Below are positions 1 through 5,864 of a stretch of DNA of 8,266 bases, in pieces. The DNA is from an uncultured Leuconostoc sp. Its GTDB lineage: Bacteria > Bacillota > Bacilli > Lactobacillales > Lactobacillaceae. A program made the position numbers and the translations under genes. The number at the start of each line of letters is the position of its first letter. Position 1 is the stretch's first letter. The stretch covers positions 1 to 8,266 of the forward strand of contig USIU01000042.1 of assembly GCA_900554745.1 (NCBI GenBank), in the 5' to 3' direction. The notes under the pieces are model-generated. The model worked only from the letters and a program-made list of their open reading frames with translations, ran no database searches and was not told where the DNA came from.

Positions 1-524
1 TTTAACTTCGAGTACACATTATCGCCAGTAATCATCACAGCGACTTCTTTATAGCCCCCAACTTCAGTCGTGGCTTCATCAATAATGCTCAACGTCCAAC
101 GTTGCTTTTCCGCGTAACGCCGATACATATCTAGCAAATCAGCCGCAAATAGTGACGATTCATCCCCACCCGCAGCGCCACGAATTTCCATGATAATGTT
201 TTTATCATCATTGGGGTCTTTGGGTAACATTAAAATCTTCAATCGGTCTTCCAATTGGGCTTTTTCTGGTTTTAAGTCGGCCAAATCTTCTTTCGCGAGC
301 GGTGCCATTTCGGCATCATCTAGCAAGTCTTCCGCTTCTTGAATTTCTTGCACAACTTGTTGATAACGGGTATAGACTTCAACCGTTTCCCGCATTTCAC
401 CCGCTTCTTTTGATAAGGCCATGTATTTTTGGCCGTCACTGGCCACTTCTGGGTCAGCTAATTGTTCGTTCAGTTCATCATAACGATCAACAACCGTTTG
501 TAATGATTGAAAAATTGGATCCAT
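1..524 (-). CDS. prfA: Peptide chain release factor 1 (RF1), N-terminal part, cut by window edge
   Basis: RF1 recognises UAA and UAG in the ribosomal A site and triggers release of the finished peptide. The visible 174 codons start at the ATG at 524-522, preceded by AGGAG about 8 nt upstream, and run open off the left edge. Residues 1-100 form the charged helical N-terminal domain. The core signature EIRGAAGGDE lies at 113-122 and GGYKE at 156-160. The GGYKE form, and the absence of a programmed frameshift near the start, point to RF1 rather than RF2. The PxT anticodon-like motif and the catalytic GGQ loop lie outside the window, so integrity of the C-terminal half cannot be judged. The gene follows tdk on the same strand after 97 nt with no terminator between them, so a tdk-prfA transcript is likely. 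Full-length RF1 is about 360 residues. Confidence 0.96.
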   Translation of the reverse strand, partial: MDPIFQSLQTVVDRYDELNEQLADPEVASDGQKYMALSKEAGEMRETVEVYTRYQQVVQEIQEAEDLLDDAEMAPLAKEDLADLKPEKAQLEDRLKILMLPKDPNDDKNIIMEIRGAAGGDESSLFAADLLDMYRRYAEKQRWTLSIIDEATTEVGGYKEVAVMITGDNVYSKL

Positions 525-544
525 CGTTTACTCTCCTCTTAACA

Positions 545-581
545 GTCGGGCAGTCGTCATGAACTTGGTGACGTGTCCGAC
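545..581 (-). promoter_or_regulatory. Imperfect stem-loop in the prfA leader
   Basis: On the minus-strand transcript, GTCGG (581-577) can pair with CCGAC (549-545). Inside that, after one A/C mismatch, CA pairs with TG and CGTC (573-570) pairs with GACG (558-555), leaving a 2-nt bulge. The structure ends 20 nt before the prfA start, so the ribosome-binding site stays free. A short open frame of 10 codons starts at 560 inside the 3' arm and stops at 528, in frame with prfA and just before it. It has no convincing ribosome-binding site. No T-run follows, so this is not a terminator. Its role is unknown; it could be a processing or stability element. Confidence 0.35.
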
Positions 582-590
582 AGCTATTTG

Positions 591-596
591 ATTATA
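591..596 (-). promoter_or_regulatory. Possible -10 box for prfA between tdk and prfA
   Basis: A perfect TATAAT on the minus strand lies in an AT-rich stretch between tdk and prfA. Transcription from it would begin near 584, immediately before the leader stem-loop. No matching -35 box is visible at 16-18 nt and there is no TG extension, so it may be only AT-rich spacer. prfA can also be read from the tdk promoter. Confidence 0.25.
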
Positions 597-621
597 TTAT
601 TGAAAATTTTTGAGTTTTGGT

Positions 622-1227
622 TTACTTATCCACAGGAAACATCTCAGCAATTTTTGCCAAATCTGGGGCATACCAGTGATGCCGACACGTTGGAATGTAG
701 GCTTCGTCGCCACCGATAAAGAGCTGTTCACCAGTGCGTTGTGGTTTGCCGTCAACTATCCGCAATTGTGTGGTCGCCTTTTTCCCGCAAAACGAGCAGA
801 TGGTCTTCATTTCTTCCAACTTATCTGCCATTTCGATGAGTCGTTTTGACCCTTCAAACAAGTGATTAAAGGCATCTTGTTTTAAGCCAAACGCCATGAC
901 AGGAATATGTAAATGATCCACCACTTGAGCTAATTGATCCACTTGGATAGCCGTCAAAAATTGCGCTTCATCAATCAAGGCCACGGCAAGATTGTCACTT
1001 TGCTTGGCTTTAATTAAGTCATACAAGTCATCCGTTGGCTTAATCGCCAAGGCTTCACGCGACAAGCCAATGCGACTCGCCACAACCCCTACGCCGGCAC
1101 GGGTATCCACGATCGGCGTCATCAATAACACTTGACGTCCCTGTGATTCGTAATTATGGGCGACTTTCAGGATTTCAATGGATTTACCTGAACTCATTGC
1201 CCCATATTCAAAAAATAATTGTGCCAT
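622..1227 (-). CDS. tdk: Thymidine kinase (type II, TK1-like)
   Basis: The product phosphorylates thymidine to dTMP with ATP, salvaging deoxynucleosides in the cytoplasm. At 201 residues it has the usual length of bacterial TK1-like enzymes. The P-loop GAMSSGKS is at residues 9-16. IDEAQF at 85-90 carries the Walker-B aspartate and the catalytic glutamate E87. C144, C147, C181 and H184 form the structural zinc site (CxxC, then CxxH). The start is set at the ATG at 1227, giving the family-typical MAQLFF N-terminus. An in-frame GTG at 1236 would add only three residues and falls inside a predicted stem. No ribosome-binding site lies directly before the ATG; see the leader element at 1228-1285. 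tdk diverges from murT and is probably co-transcribed with prfA. Confidence 0.96.
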   Translation of the reverse strand: MAQLFFEYGAMSSGKSIEILKVAHNYESQGRQVLLMTPIVDTRAGVGVVASRIGLSREALAIKPTDDLYDLIKAKQSDNLAVALIDEAQFLTAIQVDQLAQVVDHLHIPVMAFGLKQDAFNHLFEGSKRLIEMADKLEEMKTICSFCGKKATTQLRIVDGKPQRTGEQLFIGGDEAYIPTCRHHWYAPDLAKIAEMFPVDK

Positions 1228-1285
1228 CACTATCACGTGTCCGACGTGCCATTATTCGTACGTCATTGAGGACACGTTGCCTCCT
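1228..1285 (-). promoter_or_regulatory. tdk translation initiation element: AGGAGG, stem-loop, then start codon
   Basis: On the minus strand a strong ribosome-binding site, AGGAGG (1285-1280), is separated from the tdk ATG (1227) by 52 nt. That gap is filled by an inverted repeat: ACGTGTCC (1277-1270) pairs perfectly with GGACACGT (1242-1235), and GACGT (1264-1260) pairs with ACGTC (1247-1243). There is a 5-nt bulge at 1269-1265 and a 12-nt loop. If folded, only CA and GATAGTG (9 nt) separate AGGAGG from the ATG, a normal spacing. The same AGGAGG could instead start a 7-codon frame (GTG at 1275, stop at 1252), in frame with tdk. The pairing is seen in the sequence; the function is inferred. 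Confidence 0.6.
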
Positions 1286-1325
1286 GAAAAAATTTGTTTG
1301 CTTACTTATTTTGTCACTCCTTTTT

Positions 1326-1334
1326 ATTATAACA
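1326..1334 (-). promoter_or_regulatory. tdk promoter, extended -10 box
   Basis: The minus strand reads TGTTATAAT: a perfect TATAAT (1331-1326) with the TGn extension typical of Gram-positive extended -10 promoters. No good -35 box is found at normal spacing, which extended -10 promoters tolerate. Transcription would start near 1319, giving tdk a leader of about 90 nt that contains the stem-loop and the distant AGGAGG. Confidence 0.6.
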
Positions 1335-1348
1335 AATGCCAAGCGATA

Positions 1349-1373
1349 ACAGGCGCTTTTTCCTGTCAGCGCC
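1349..1373. repeat. Overlapping inverted repeats in the tdk-murT divergent region
   Basis: Two inverted repeats interlock. ACAGG (1349-1353) matches CCTGT (1362-1366), and GGCGCT (1352-1357) matches AGCGCC (1368-1373). They share two bases, so only one can form at a time. They lie between the tdk -10 box and the murT promoter candidate, upstream of both genes, a position that would suit a shared operator. No T-run follows, and no known operator is recognised. Confidence 0.35.
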
Positions 1374-1407
1374 GCGACAAGCTGCTTTGTTAACATTTCA
1401 TCAAAAA

Positions 1408-1437
1408 TTCCCATCTCAAGGCTACGCGTGGTAAAAT
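1408..1437 (+). promoter_or_regulatory. Candidate murT-gatD promoter
   Basis: TAAAAT (1432-1437) is a reasonable -10 box, 25 bases before the murT ATG. TTCCCA (1408-1413), 18 nt further upstream, is a weak -35 match. The transcript would begin near 1443 with a very short leader. No better candidate is seen in the interval, but the match is modest. Confidence 0.35.
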
Positions 1438-1461
1438 GATAATCATGAAAGTGGGGACATT

Positions 1462-2820
1462 ATGACACTTAAAAGTACAATTGCACGCGCTACTGCAAAA
1501 AGCGCCTATTGGTTCTTGCATGACGTGATGCACCGTGGTGGCACCAGTCTACCCGGCAAAATCGCGGTCGCAATCGACCCAGATATTCTGAAATCAATTC
1601 AACAAGACTTTGACCTCGTGGTGGTGACTGGGACAAACGGTAAAACGTTAACCACTGCTCTCATCACACGGGTTTTACAAGCTGGTGGTTATGAAGTCAT
1701 TACCAACCCATCCGGTTCCAACATGATTCAAGGCATCACCGGCACATTGGTGACAACGCCGATAAAACCATCACCCAACGGTAAAAAACCTGTAGCCGTT
1801 TTAGAAGTTGATGAAGCCAACGTTGAAAAAATCACTTCAGCGATTAAACCCAAAATGTTTGTACTCACAAACATTTTCCGAGATCAACTGGATCGCTACG
1901 GTGAAATTTATACCACGTATGACAAAATCATCGCCGGTATTAAACACGCGCCCGAAGCCACCGTATTAGCCAATGGCGATTCACCAATCTTTACCCGCGG
2001 TGATTTCCCAAACAAGCGTCAATATTTTGGCTTTAATCATGTGCAACCAGCCGATTATCAACCCCAAGTGGCCCCAATCAACACCGATGGCATCTTGTCA
2101 CCAACCGATCACTCGGTGTTACATTATGATTTCATCACCTACGCTAATCTTGGTCAGTATTTTAGTGTCACCGATGATTTCAAGCGCCCACCATTGGCCT
2201 ACCAAGTCACCGAAATCGACACGCTAACACCAACTTATTCAACCTTTAGCATTGATGGGACACCACTGCGGATTGAAATTGGCGGACTATACAATATTTA
2301 CAATGCTTTGGCCGCTTACGCTGTTGGTCGTGAATTTGGGGTTACCCCAGAACAAATCAAAACCGCCTTTGAATCTAATGCGCAAATTTTTGGTCGTCAA
2401 GAAGCGATTCACGTTGATGGCAAGGACGTGACCATTGTTTTGATCAAAAATCCCGTGGGTACCAACTCTGTCATCGATATGATGCGGACCGAAACAGCTG
2501 ACTTCTCATTATTAGCCCTGTTGAATGCCAATTATGCCGATGGTATTGATACCAGTTGGATTTGGGATGCCGAGTTTGAAAAGTTGCATGATACCAAGCT
2601 CAAAGCCGTCGCGACTGGCGGTGAACGCTATCGCGATATCCGGGTGCGCTTAAAGATGGCTGGCTTTGCTGATCAAGCTGTCTATGAAGATTTGACCCAA
2701 GTGATCGACGCCATTAAAGCCTTACCAACCGATAAGGTCTACGTTGCAGCAACTTATACGGCGATGCTACAACTCCGCGAACAACTTGGCGCAGCTGGTT
2801 ACATTAAAGGAGGTTTCTAA
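1462..2820 (+). CDS. murT: MurT, Mur-ligase-like subunit of the lipid II isoglutaminyl synthase, zinc ribbon lost
   Basis: MurT with GatD converts the D-glutamate of lipid II to D-isoglutamine, using ATP and ammonia from glutamine, at the cytoplasmic face of the membrane. The 452-residue protein has the Mur ligase fold: P-loop GTNGKT at 57-62, EVDEAN at 115-120, FRDQLDRYGE at 139-148, and a C-terminal DUF1727-type domain with ADGIDTSWIWD near 359-369. By offset from memory of the S. aureus protein, D360 may be the aspartate that completes the GatD catalytic triad. The four cysteines that normally form a zinc ribbon inside the middle domain are replaced by S213, D216, S235 and D238 at unchanged spacing, and the whole protein has no cysteine. 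The ATG follows GGGGA by 4 nt. The stop overlaps the gatD start by one base (TAATG). Confidence 0.95.
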   Translation: MTLKSTIARATAKSAYWFLHDVMHRGGTSLPGKIAVAIDPDILKSIQQDFDLVVVTGTNGKTLTTALITRVLQAGGYEVITNPSGSNMIQGITGTLVTTPIKPSPNGKKPVAVLEVDEANVEKITSAIKPKMFVLTNIFRDQLDRYGEIYTTYDKIIAGIKHAPEATVLANGDSPIFTRGDFPNKRQYFGFNHVQPADYQPQVAPINTDGILSPTDHSVLHYDFITYANLGQYFSVTDDFKRPPLAYQVTEIDTLTPTYSTFSIDGTPLRIEIGGLYNIYNALAAYAVGREFGVTPEQIKTAFESNAQIFGRQEAIHVDGKDVTIVLIKNPVGTNSVIDMMRTETADFSLLALLNANYADGIDTSWIWDAEFEKLHDTKLKAVATGGERYRDIRVRLKMAGFADQAVYEDLTQVIDAIKALPTDKVYVAATYTAMLQLREQLGAAGYIKGGF

Positions 2821-3551
2821 TGTCTGACTATCAACTCAACGTCGCGCACCTCTATGGTAACTTAATGAACACCTACGGCGATTATGGCAACATCATTGCC
2901 CTCACCTACTATGCCAAGCAAATTGGTGTGGCCGTTGACTATCAATTAGTCTCACTTGGGGATACTTTTGATGCCCAAGCATTTGATTTTGTGTTGTTTG
3001 GCGGCGGACAAGATTACGAAGAAACCATCGTGGCTGAAGATTTGCCCGCAAAAGCAACGCAAATCAAACAATATATTGAAAATGATGGCCCACTGCTCGC
3101 AGTTTGTGGTGGTTTCCAATTACTCGGTCACTACATGGTGATGGCCGACGGTACACGCGTCGATGGCATTGGCGTCATGGATCACTATACGACTAACATG
3201 TATGATGACAAATTGACCGTCTTATCTGGTAAGCGCCTCACCGGTAACATTGTGATTGAAAATAACGACACGGGTGAAAAATACCATGGGTTTGAAAATC
3301 ACCAAGGCCGCACATTCCTGGGCGAAGGTGAACGGGCTTTGGGCACAGTGATTTCTGGTAATGGGAATAATGGCATGGACAAAACTGAAGGTGTGATTTA
3401 CCGGAATGTTTACGGCTCATATTTCCACGGTCCTATCTTTACTCGGAATGGTAATTTAGCCAAGCGCGTCCTCGCAACGGCTTTGCAACGGAAGTATCCT
3501 GACGTTGATTGGCAAGCGCGTCTAGCAGCTGTACCAACCGAAAGTTTCTAA
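2820..3551 (+). CDS. gatD: GatD, glutamine amidotransferase subunit of the lipid II isoglutaminyl synthase
   Basis: GatD hydrolyses glutamine and passes ammonia to MurT for amidation of lipid II, a modification needed for efficient peptidoglycan cross-linking in many Gram-positives. The 243-residue protein is a class I (triad) amidotransferase. The nucleophile is C96 in AVCGGFQ, the only cysteine of the protein. The probable catalytic histidine is H203 in SYFHGP. The N-terminal segment LYGNLMNTYGDYGN (11-24) is typical of the GatD/CobB-CobQ-like family. The start ATG overlaps the murT stop by one base, and a strong AAAGGAGG (2806-2813) sits 6 nt before it, so the two subunits are translated together, as expected for a two-subunit complex. 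A strong terminator follows 2 nt after the stop. Confidence 0.95.
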   Translation: MSDYQLNVAHLYGNLMNTYGDYGNIIALTYYAKQIGVAVDYQLVSLGDTFDAQAFDFVLFGGGQDYEETIVAEDLPAKATQIKQYIENDGPLLAVCGGFQLLGHYMVMADGTRVDGIGVMDHYTTNMYDDKLTVLSGKRLTGNIVIENNDTGEKYHGFENHQGRTFLGEGERALGTVISGNGNNGMDKTEGVIYRNVYGSYFHGPIFTRNGNLAKRVLATALQRKYPDVDWQARLAAVPTESF

Positions 3552-3553
3552 TC

Positions 3554-3598
3554 AAAAAGCGACAACCAATCAGTATTGGCTGTCGCTTTTTTATTTTT
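3554..3598. terminator. Bidirectional rho-independent terminator between gatD and the convergent block
   Basis: The left arm AAAAAGCGACA (3554-3564) pairs with TGTCGCTTTTT (3581-3591). After one A/C mismatch, CCAAT pairs with ATTGG around the 4-base loop CAGT. T-runs flank both sides (3587-3598 on plus, the A-run at 3554-3558 on minus). It ends the murT-gatD transcript and, in the opposite direction, the kimA-small ORF transcript, whose stop codon overlaps the right arm. Confidence 0.92.
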
Positions 3599-3764
3599 GT
3601 TTCGTTGTGGGCGTCTCAGTAATTTGTGACGTCTTTTGTTGTTTTTTCACCCGATCGACTTCACGATGGTACCAACGCATAATGAGAATTAAGCCACCGG
3701 TTGATATCATCATCGCAATGACAACCCAAATGAAAAACAGGATTAACTTTGTATCTTGTGTCAT
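3591..3764 (-). CDS. Small single-helix membrane protein downstream of kimA
   Basis: The family is not recognised. Taken from the ATG at 3764, the product has 57 residues: a short polar N-terminus (MTQDTK), one strongly hydrophobic segment at about 7-29, then WYHREVDRVKKQQK and a Thr/Lys/Gln-rich tail. The positive tail predicts N-out, C-in topology. In-frame ATGs at 3770 and 3779 and a GTG at 3800 are alternatives. AAGGAG lies at 3805-3800, too close to the GTG and 20 nt from the ATG at 3779, so the start is uncertain. The gene lies just after kimA on the same strand, and its stop abuts the shared terminator, which favours a real kimA-linked gene. The opposing-strand frame over this region looks like a shadow. 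A link to KimA is inferred from position only. Confidence 0.6.
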   Translation of the reverse strand: MTQDTKLILFFIWVVIAMMISTGGLILIMRWYHREVDRVKKQQKTSQITETPTTKQK

Positions 3765-3820
3765 AATCATTATCGGCATGCTAACTTCAGCACACGCCAC
3801 TCCTTATCGTTGCTATAGTG

Positions 3821-3839
3821 CCTATCTTATTCGGATAGG
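3821..3839 (-). repeat. Small inverted repeat at the 3' end of kimA
   Basis: CCTATC (3821-3826) and GATAGG (3834-3839) form a 6-bp stem with a 7-base loop that spans the kimA stop codon. No T-run follows on the minus strand, so it is unlikely to terminate transcription. It may weakly protect the 3' end or limit read-through into the small downstream gene. Confidence 0.3.
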
Positions 3840-5671
3840 TGATAGTAATACGTTGAAACTGAAATATCTGTCCGTGCGGCAAACGCCGTGCGCAGACGTA
3901 ATGAGTTCTGGTTATGCAAAATATTTTGCCATGGTTTTTTAGGGACGAATTGTGGCACCAAAACAGTCACTGAATGATTCCGTTTTTCAGCCTGTTTCAC
4001 TACTGCATCCACGAAACTGGTGGCTGGCTTGACAATTGAGCGGTAGGACGAGTGAATATCGACATAGCGCACATCTGGAAAATCCAATTTAAACTGGGTT
4101 GATGTTTCCAATTCTTTTTTGGGATTCACATCAAAACTCACGTGCATCGCCACCACATAGTCGCCAATCGATAAGGCATAATCAATCGCTTCGGTCGTGA
4201 CTTTGGTAATATTTGATACCAGCACAATGACGGTCGCGCCATCATAATGATGCCGGACGGCATGAGAATTTTTCGCATAAGCTAAACGTAGTTGACGCGC
4301 AATACTCGTATAATGGTGCTTAATTTTTAAGAACATGTACATGATAATGGGCATGATCAATAGATATGGCCAAACATGTTCAATCCGGGTGGCAAACAGC
4401 GTCACCACTAACACCGCTGAGATAAAGGCGCCAATAAAATTAATCACCGCTTTGAGTACCCAACGCGTTGGCTTTTTGCGCCACCAGTGAATAATCATGC
4501 CCGATTGTGACAAGGTAAACGGCACAAACACCCCGACCGCATACAACGGAATTAACGCATCTGTTGACCCGTGGAAAATCATTAACAAAATAATCGCGCC
4601 AAAAGCCAGTGACAAGATCCCGTTAGAATAGCCGAGACGATCACCTTTATCCATATAAAGATGTGGCAGATATTTATCCCGGGCTAAATTCAAGGCCAGC
4701 ATAGGAAAGGCTGAAAAACCGGTATTGGCCGCCACGGCCAAGATTAAGGCTGTGGCTAATTGAATGATATAAAAACCAAGATTATGCCCGCCAAATGTTT
4801 TGGCCGCAATTTGTGACAAAACGGTTGAATGCCCATTTGGCACAATCCCATACCAATAACTTAGGAACGTAATGCCCCCAAAGAAAGTCGCTAAAATTAG
4901 CGCCATTAAAGTTAATGTGGTAGCGGCATGCCGCTCTTTTGGTTCACGAAAGTTTGGCACCGCGTTAGAAATAGCTTCCACACCCGTCAAAGATGACGAA
5001 CCACTGGAAAAGGCACGCATAAACAAGACCAACGAGAGTCCTGAAAAGCTCGTCCCCACGCGTGCCGCAGCATGATAGGGTAGTTGGCCAGTTGCCGCTT
5101 GGAACACGCCCCAGATAATCATCACTGCTAAAACAATGATGAAAAAGTACACGGGGAACATCAAGAAGTTCGCGCTTTCCCGCAAACCACGCAGATTCAT
5201 GCCCGTCAGTAATACAACCACGAAAATTGATAATGGCACCACATAGGGGTTCAACATAGGAATCGCTGCCGTAATGGCATCAGATGCCGCCGAGGCGGAT
5301 ACAGCCACCGTCAGCATGTAGTCAACCAGCAACGATCCGCCAGCAACTAACCCAGCTTTAGCTCCCCAGTTTTCACTGGCTACGGCATAGGCACCGCCAC
5401 CCGAAGGATACGCATGAATGATTTGCCGGTAACTCAAGACAATCGCCGCCAATAAAATCAAGACTAGTAGCGCAATGGGTAATTGCAACCACAGCGCAAC
5501 TGCGCCAGCAGCCATCAAGGCTGCTGTAATCGATTCCGTCCCGTAGGCCACTGATGACAACGCATCAGATGACAGCAACGCCAATGCTTTAGTCTTTGAC
5601 AAAGACTGACCACCCTCATCTAACGTTTTCAGTGGTTTACCGATGATGATCTTCTTAATGTATTGAAACAT
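3827..5671 (-). CDS. kimA: KimA-type potassium transporter (KUP/APC superfamily permease)
   Basis: KimA of Bacillus subtilis is a high-affinity proton-coupled K+ importer inhibited by c-di-AMP. This protein, 614 residues from the ATG at 5671, resembles it along its whole length. GKPLK is at 11-15, LSSDALSSVAYGTE at 33-46, GGSLLVDY at 111-118, SGSSSLTGVEAISNA at 223-237 and LIPLYAVGVF at 373-382. The B. subtilis K+-site residues I recall, D36, Y43, Y118, S125 and Y377, occur here at identical positions. About twelve membrane segments (roughly 28-450) are followed by a soluble universal-stress-like domain (about 475-614) with HVSFD, HSSYRS and LVPQF, the c-di-AMP-binding part in KimA. Many databases would call it simply an APC family permease. 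GGAG 8 nt before the ATG at 5671 sets the start; a longer frame from a GTG at 5749 would add an implausible Cys-rich extension. It contains no cysteine. Confidence 0.9.
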   Translation of the reverse strand: MFQYIKKIIIGKPLKTLDEGGQSLSKTKALALLSSDALSSVAYGTESITAALMAAGAVALWLQLPIALLVLILLAAIVLSYRQIIHAYPSGGGAYAVASENWGAKAGLVAGGSLLVDYMLTVAVSASAASDAITAAIPMLNPYVVPLSIFVVVLLTGMNLRGLRESANFLMFPVYFFIIVLAVMIIWGVFQAATGQLPYHAAARVGTSFSGLSLVLFMRAFSSGSSSLTGVEAISNAVPNFREPKERHAATTLTLMALILATFFGGITFLSYWYGIVPNGHSTVLSQIAAKTFGGHNLGFYIIQLATALILAVAANTGFSAFPMLALNLARDKYLPHLYMDKGDRLGYSNGILSLAFGAIILLMIFHGSTDALIPLYAVGVFVPFTLSQSGMIIHWWRKKPTRWVLKAVINFIGAFISAVLVVTLFATRIEHVWPYLLIMPIIMYMFLKIKHHYTSIARQLRLAYAKNSHAVRHHYDGATVIVLVSNITKVTTEAIDYALSIGDYVVAMHVSFDVNPKKELETSTQFKLDFPDVRYVDIHSSYRSIVKPATSFVDAVVKQAEKRNHSVTVLVPQFVPKKPWQNILHNQNSLRLRTAFAARTDISVSTYYYHLSE

Positions 5672-5802
5672 GTTCTTCTCCAATAAACGTGATGTGCCAA
5701 AACGACAACAATTAACACAGGTGCCACAGCAACAGTCAGATGCCGTCACCTAATGTTTCACGCTAATGCCCGCATGGTTAAAAAATACCCTGCAACATTA
5801 CT
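5672..5802 (-). promoter_or_regulatory. Long, structured untranslated leader of kimA
   Basis: Between the probable transcription start near 5802 and the kimA ATG lie about 130 nt. TAATGTT (minus 5800-5794) pairs perfectly with AACATTA (5757-5751), enclosing 36 nt that could hold smaller hairpins such as GGT/ACC around a U-rich loop. Downstream, AGGTG pairs with CACCT around a GCA/TGC inner stem. The ribosome-binding site GGAGAA lies free near the end. The length suits a riboswitch or protein-bound leader, but I do not recognise the conserved features of the ydaO c-di-AMP riboswitch or another known class. Confidence 0.4.
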
Positions 5803-5808
5803 CATCAC

Positions 5809-5814
5809 ATTGTA
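5809..5814 (-). promoter_or_regulatory. Candidate kimA -10 box
   Basis: TACAAT on the minus strand matches the -10 consensus in five of six positions. At 17-nt spacing upstream, the possible -35 is the T-tract of the preceding terminator (TTTTTT), a weak match. A separate kimA promoter is expected because a terminator lies directly upstream. Confidence 0.4.
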
Positions 5815-5830
5815 CGCTATTTTAACGCGT

Positions 5831-5854
5831 AAAAAAAGCCGTTAATTTAACGAC
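5831..5854 (-). terminator. Rho-independent terminator after the amidotransferase-like hydrolase gene
   Basis: On the minus strand GTCGTT (5854-5849) pairs with AACGGC (5843-5838), with one G-U pair and a 5-base loop, and seven T follow (5837-5831). The stem starts 10 nt after the stop codon of the upstream gene. It separates the peptide-binding protein-hydrolase operon from kimA. Confidence 0.75.
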
Positions 5855-5864
5855 TAACATAAAA

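Noticed and set aside
302..562. Plus-strand open frame of 86 codons over prfA
   Set aside because: It is antisense to a well-conserved RF1 frame and its product looks like no protein family.
1228..1236. GTG start for thymidine kinase three codons upstream
   Set aside because: The family begins at MAQLFF, and the GTG lies inside the predicted stem with no better ribosome-binding site.
1208..1414. Minus-strand open frame of 68 codons over the tdk leader
   Set aside because: It covers the promoter and leader and overlaps the tdk start in another frame. Its start lies upstream of the extended -10 box, and no ribosome-binding site was found for it.
2818..2822. TAATG overlap of murT and gatD as a possible frameshift or fusion
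   Set aside because: Both proteins are full length and gatD has its own strong AAAGGAGG, so this is ordinary translational coupling.
3607..3942. Plus-strand open frame of 111 codons over the small gene and the kimA 3' end
   Set aside because: It runs antisense into the conserved kimA C-terminus, its composition is odd, and it begins right after the terminator with no promoter evident.
5672..5749. A 26-residue Cys-rich N-terminal extension of KimA (GTG start at 5749, with CCCGTC and NCC)
   Set aside because: KimA proteins start at the MFQYIKK-like position. A good GGAG lies just before the ATG at 5671, none is seen before the GTG, and six cysteines would be wholly out of character with the other proteins in the window. 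It is leader sequence.
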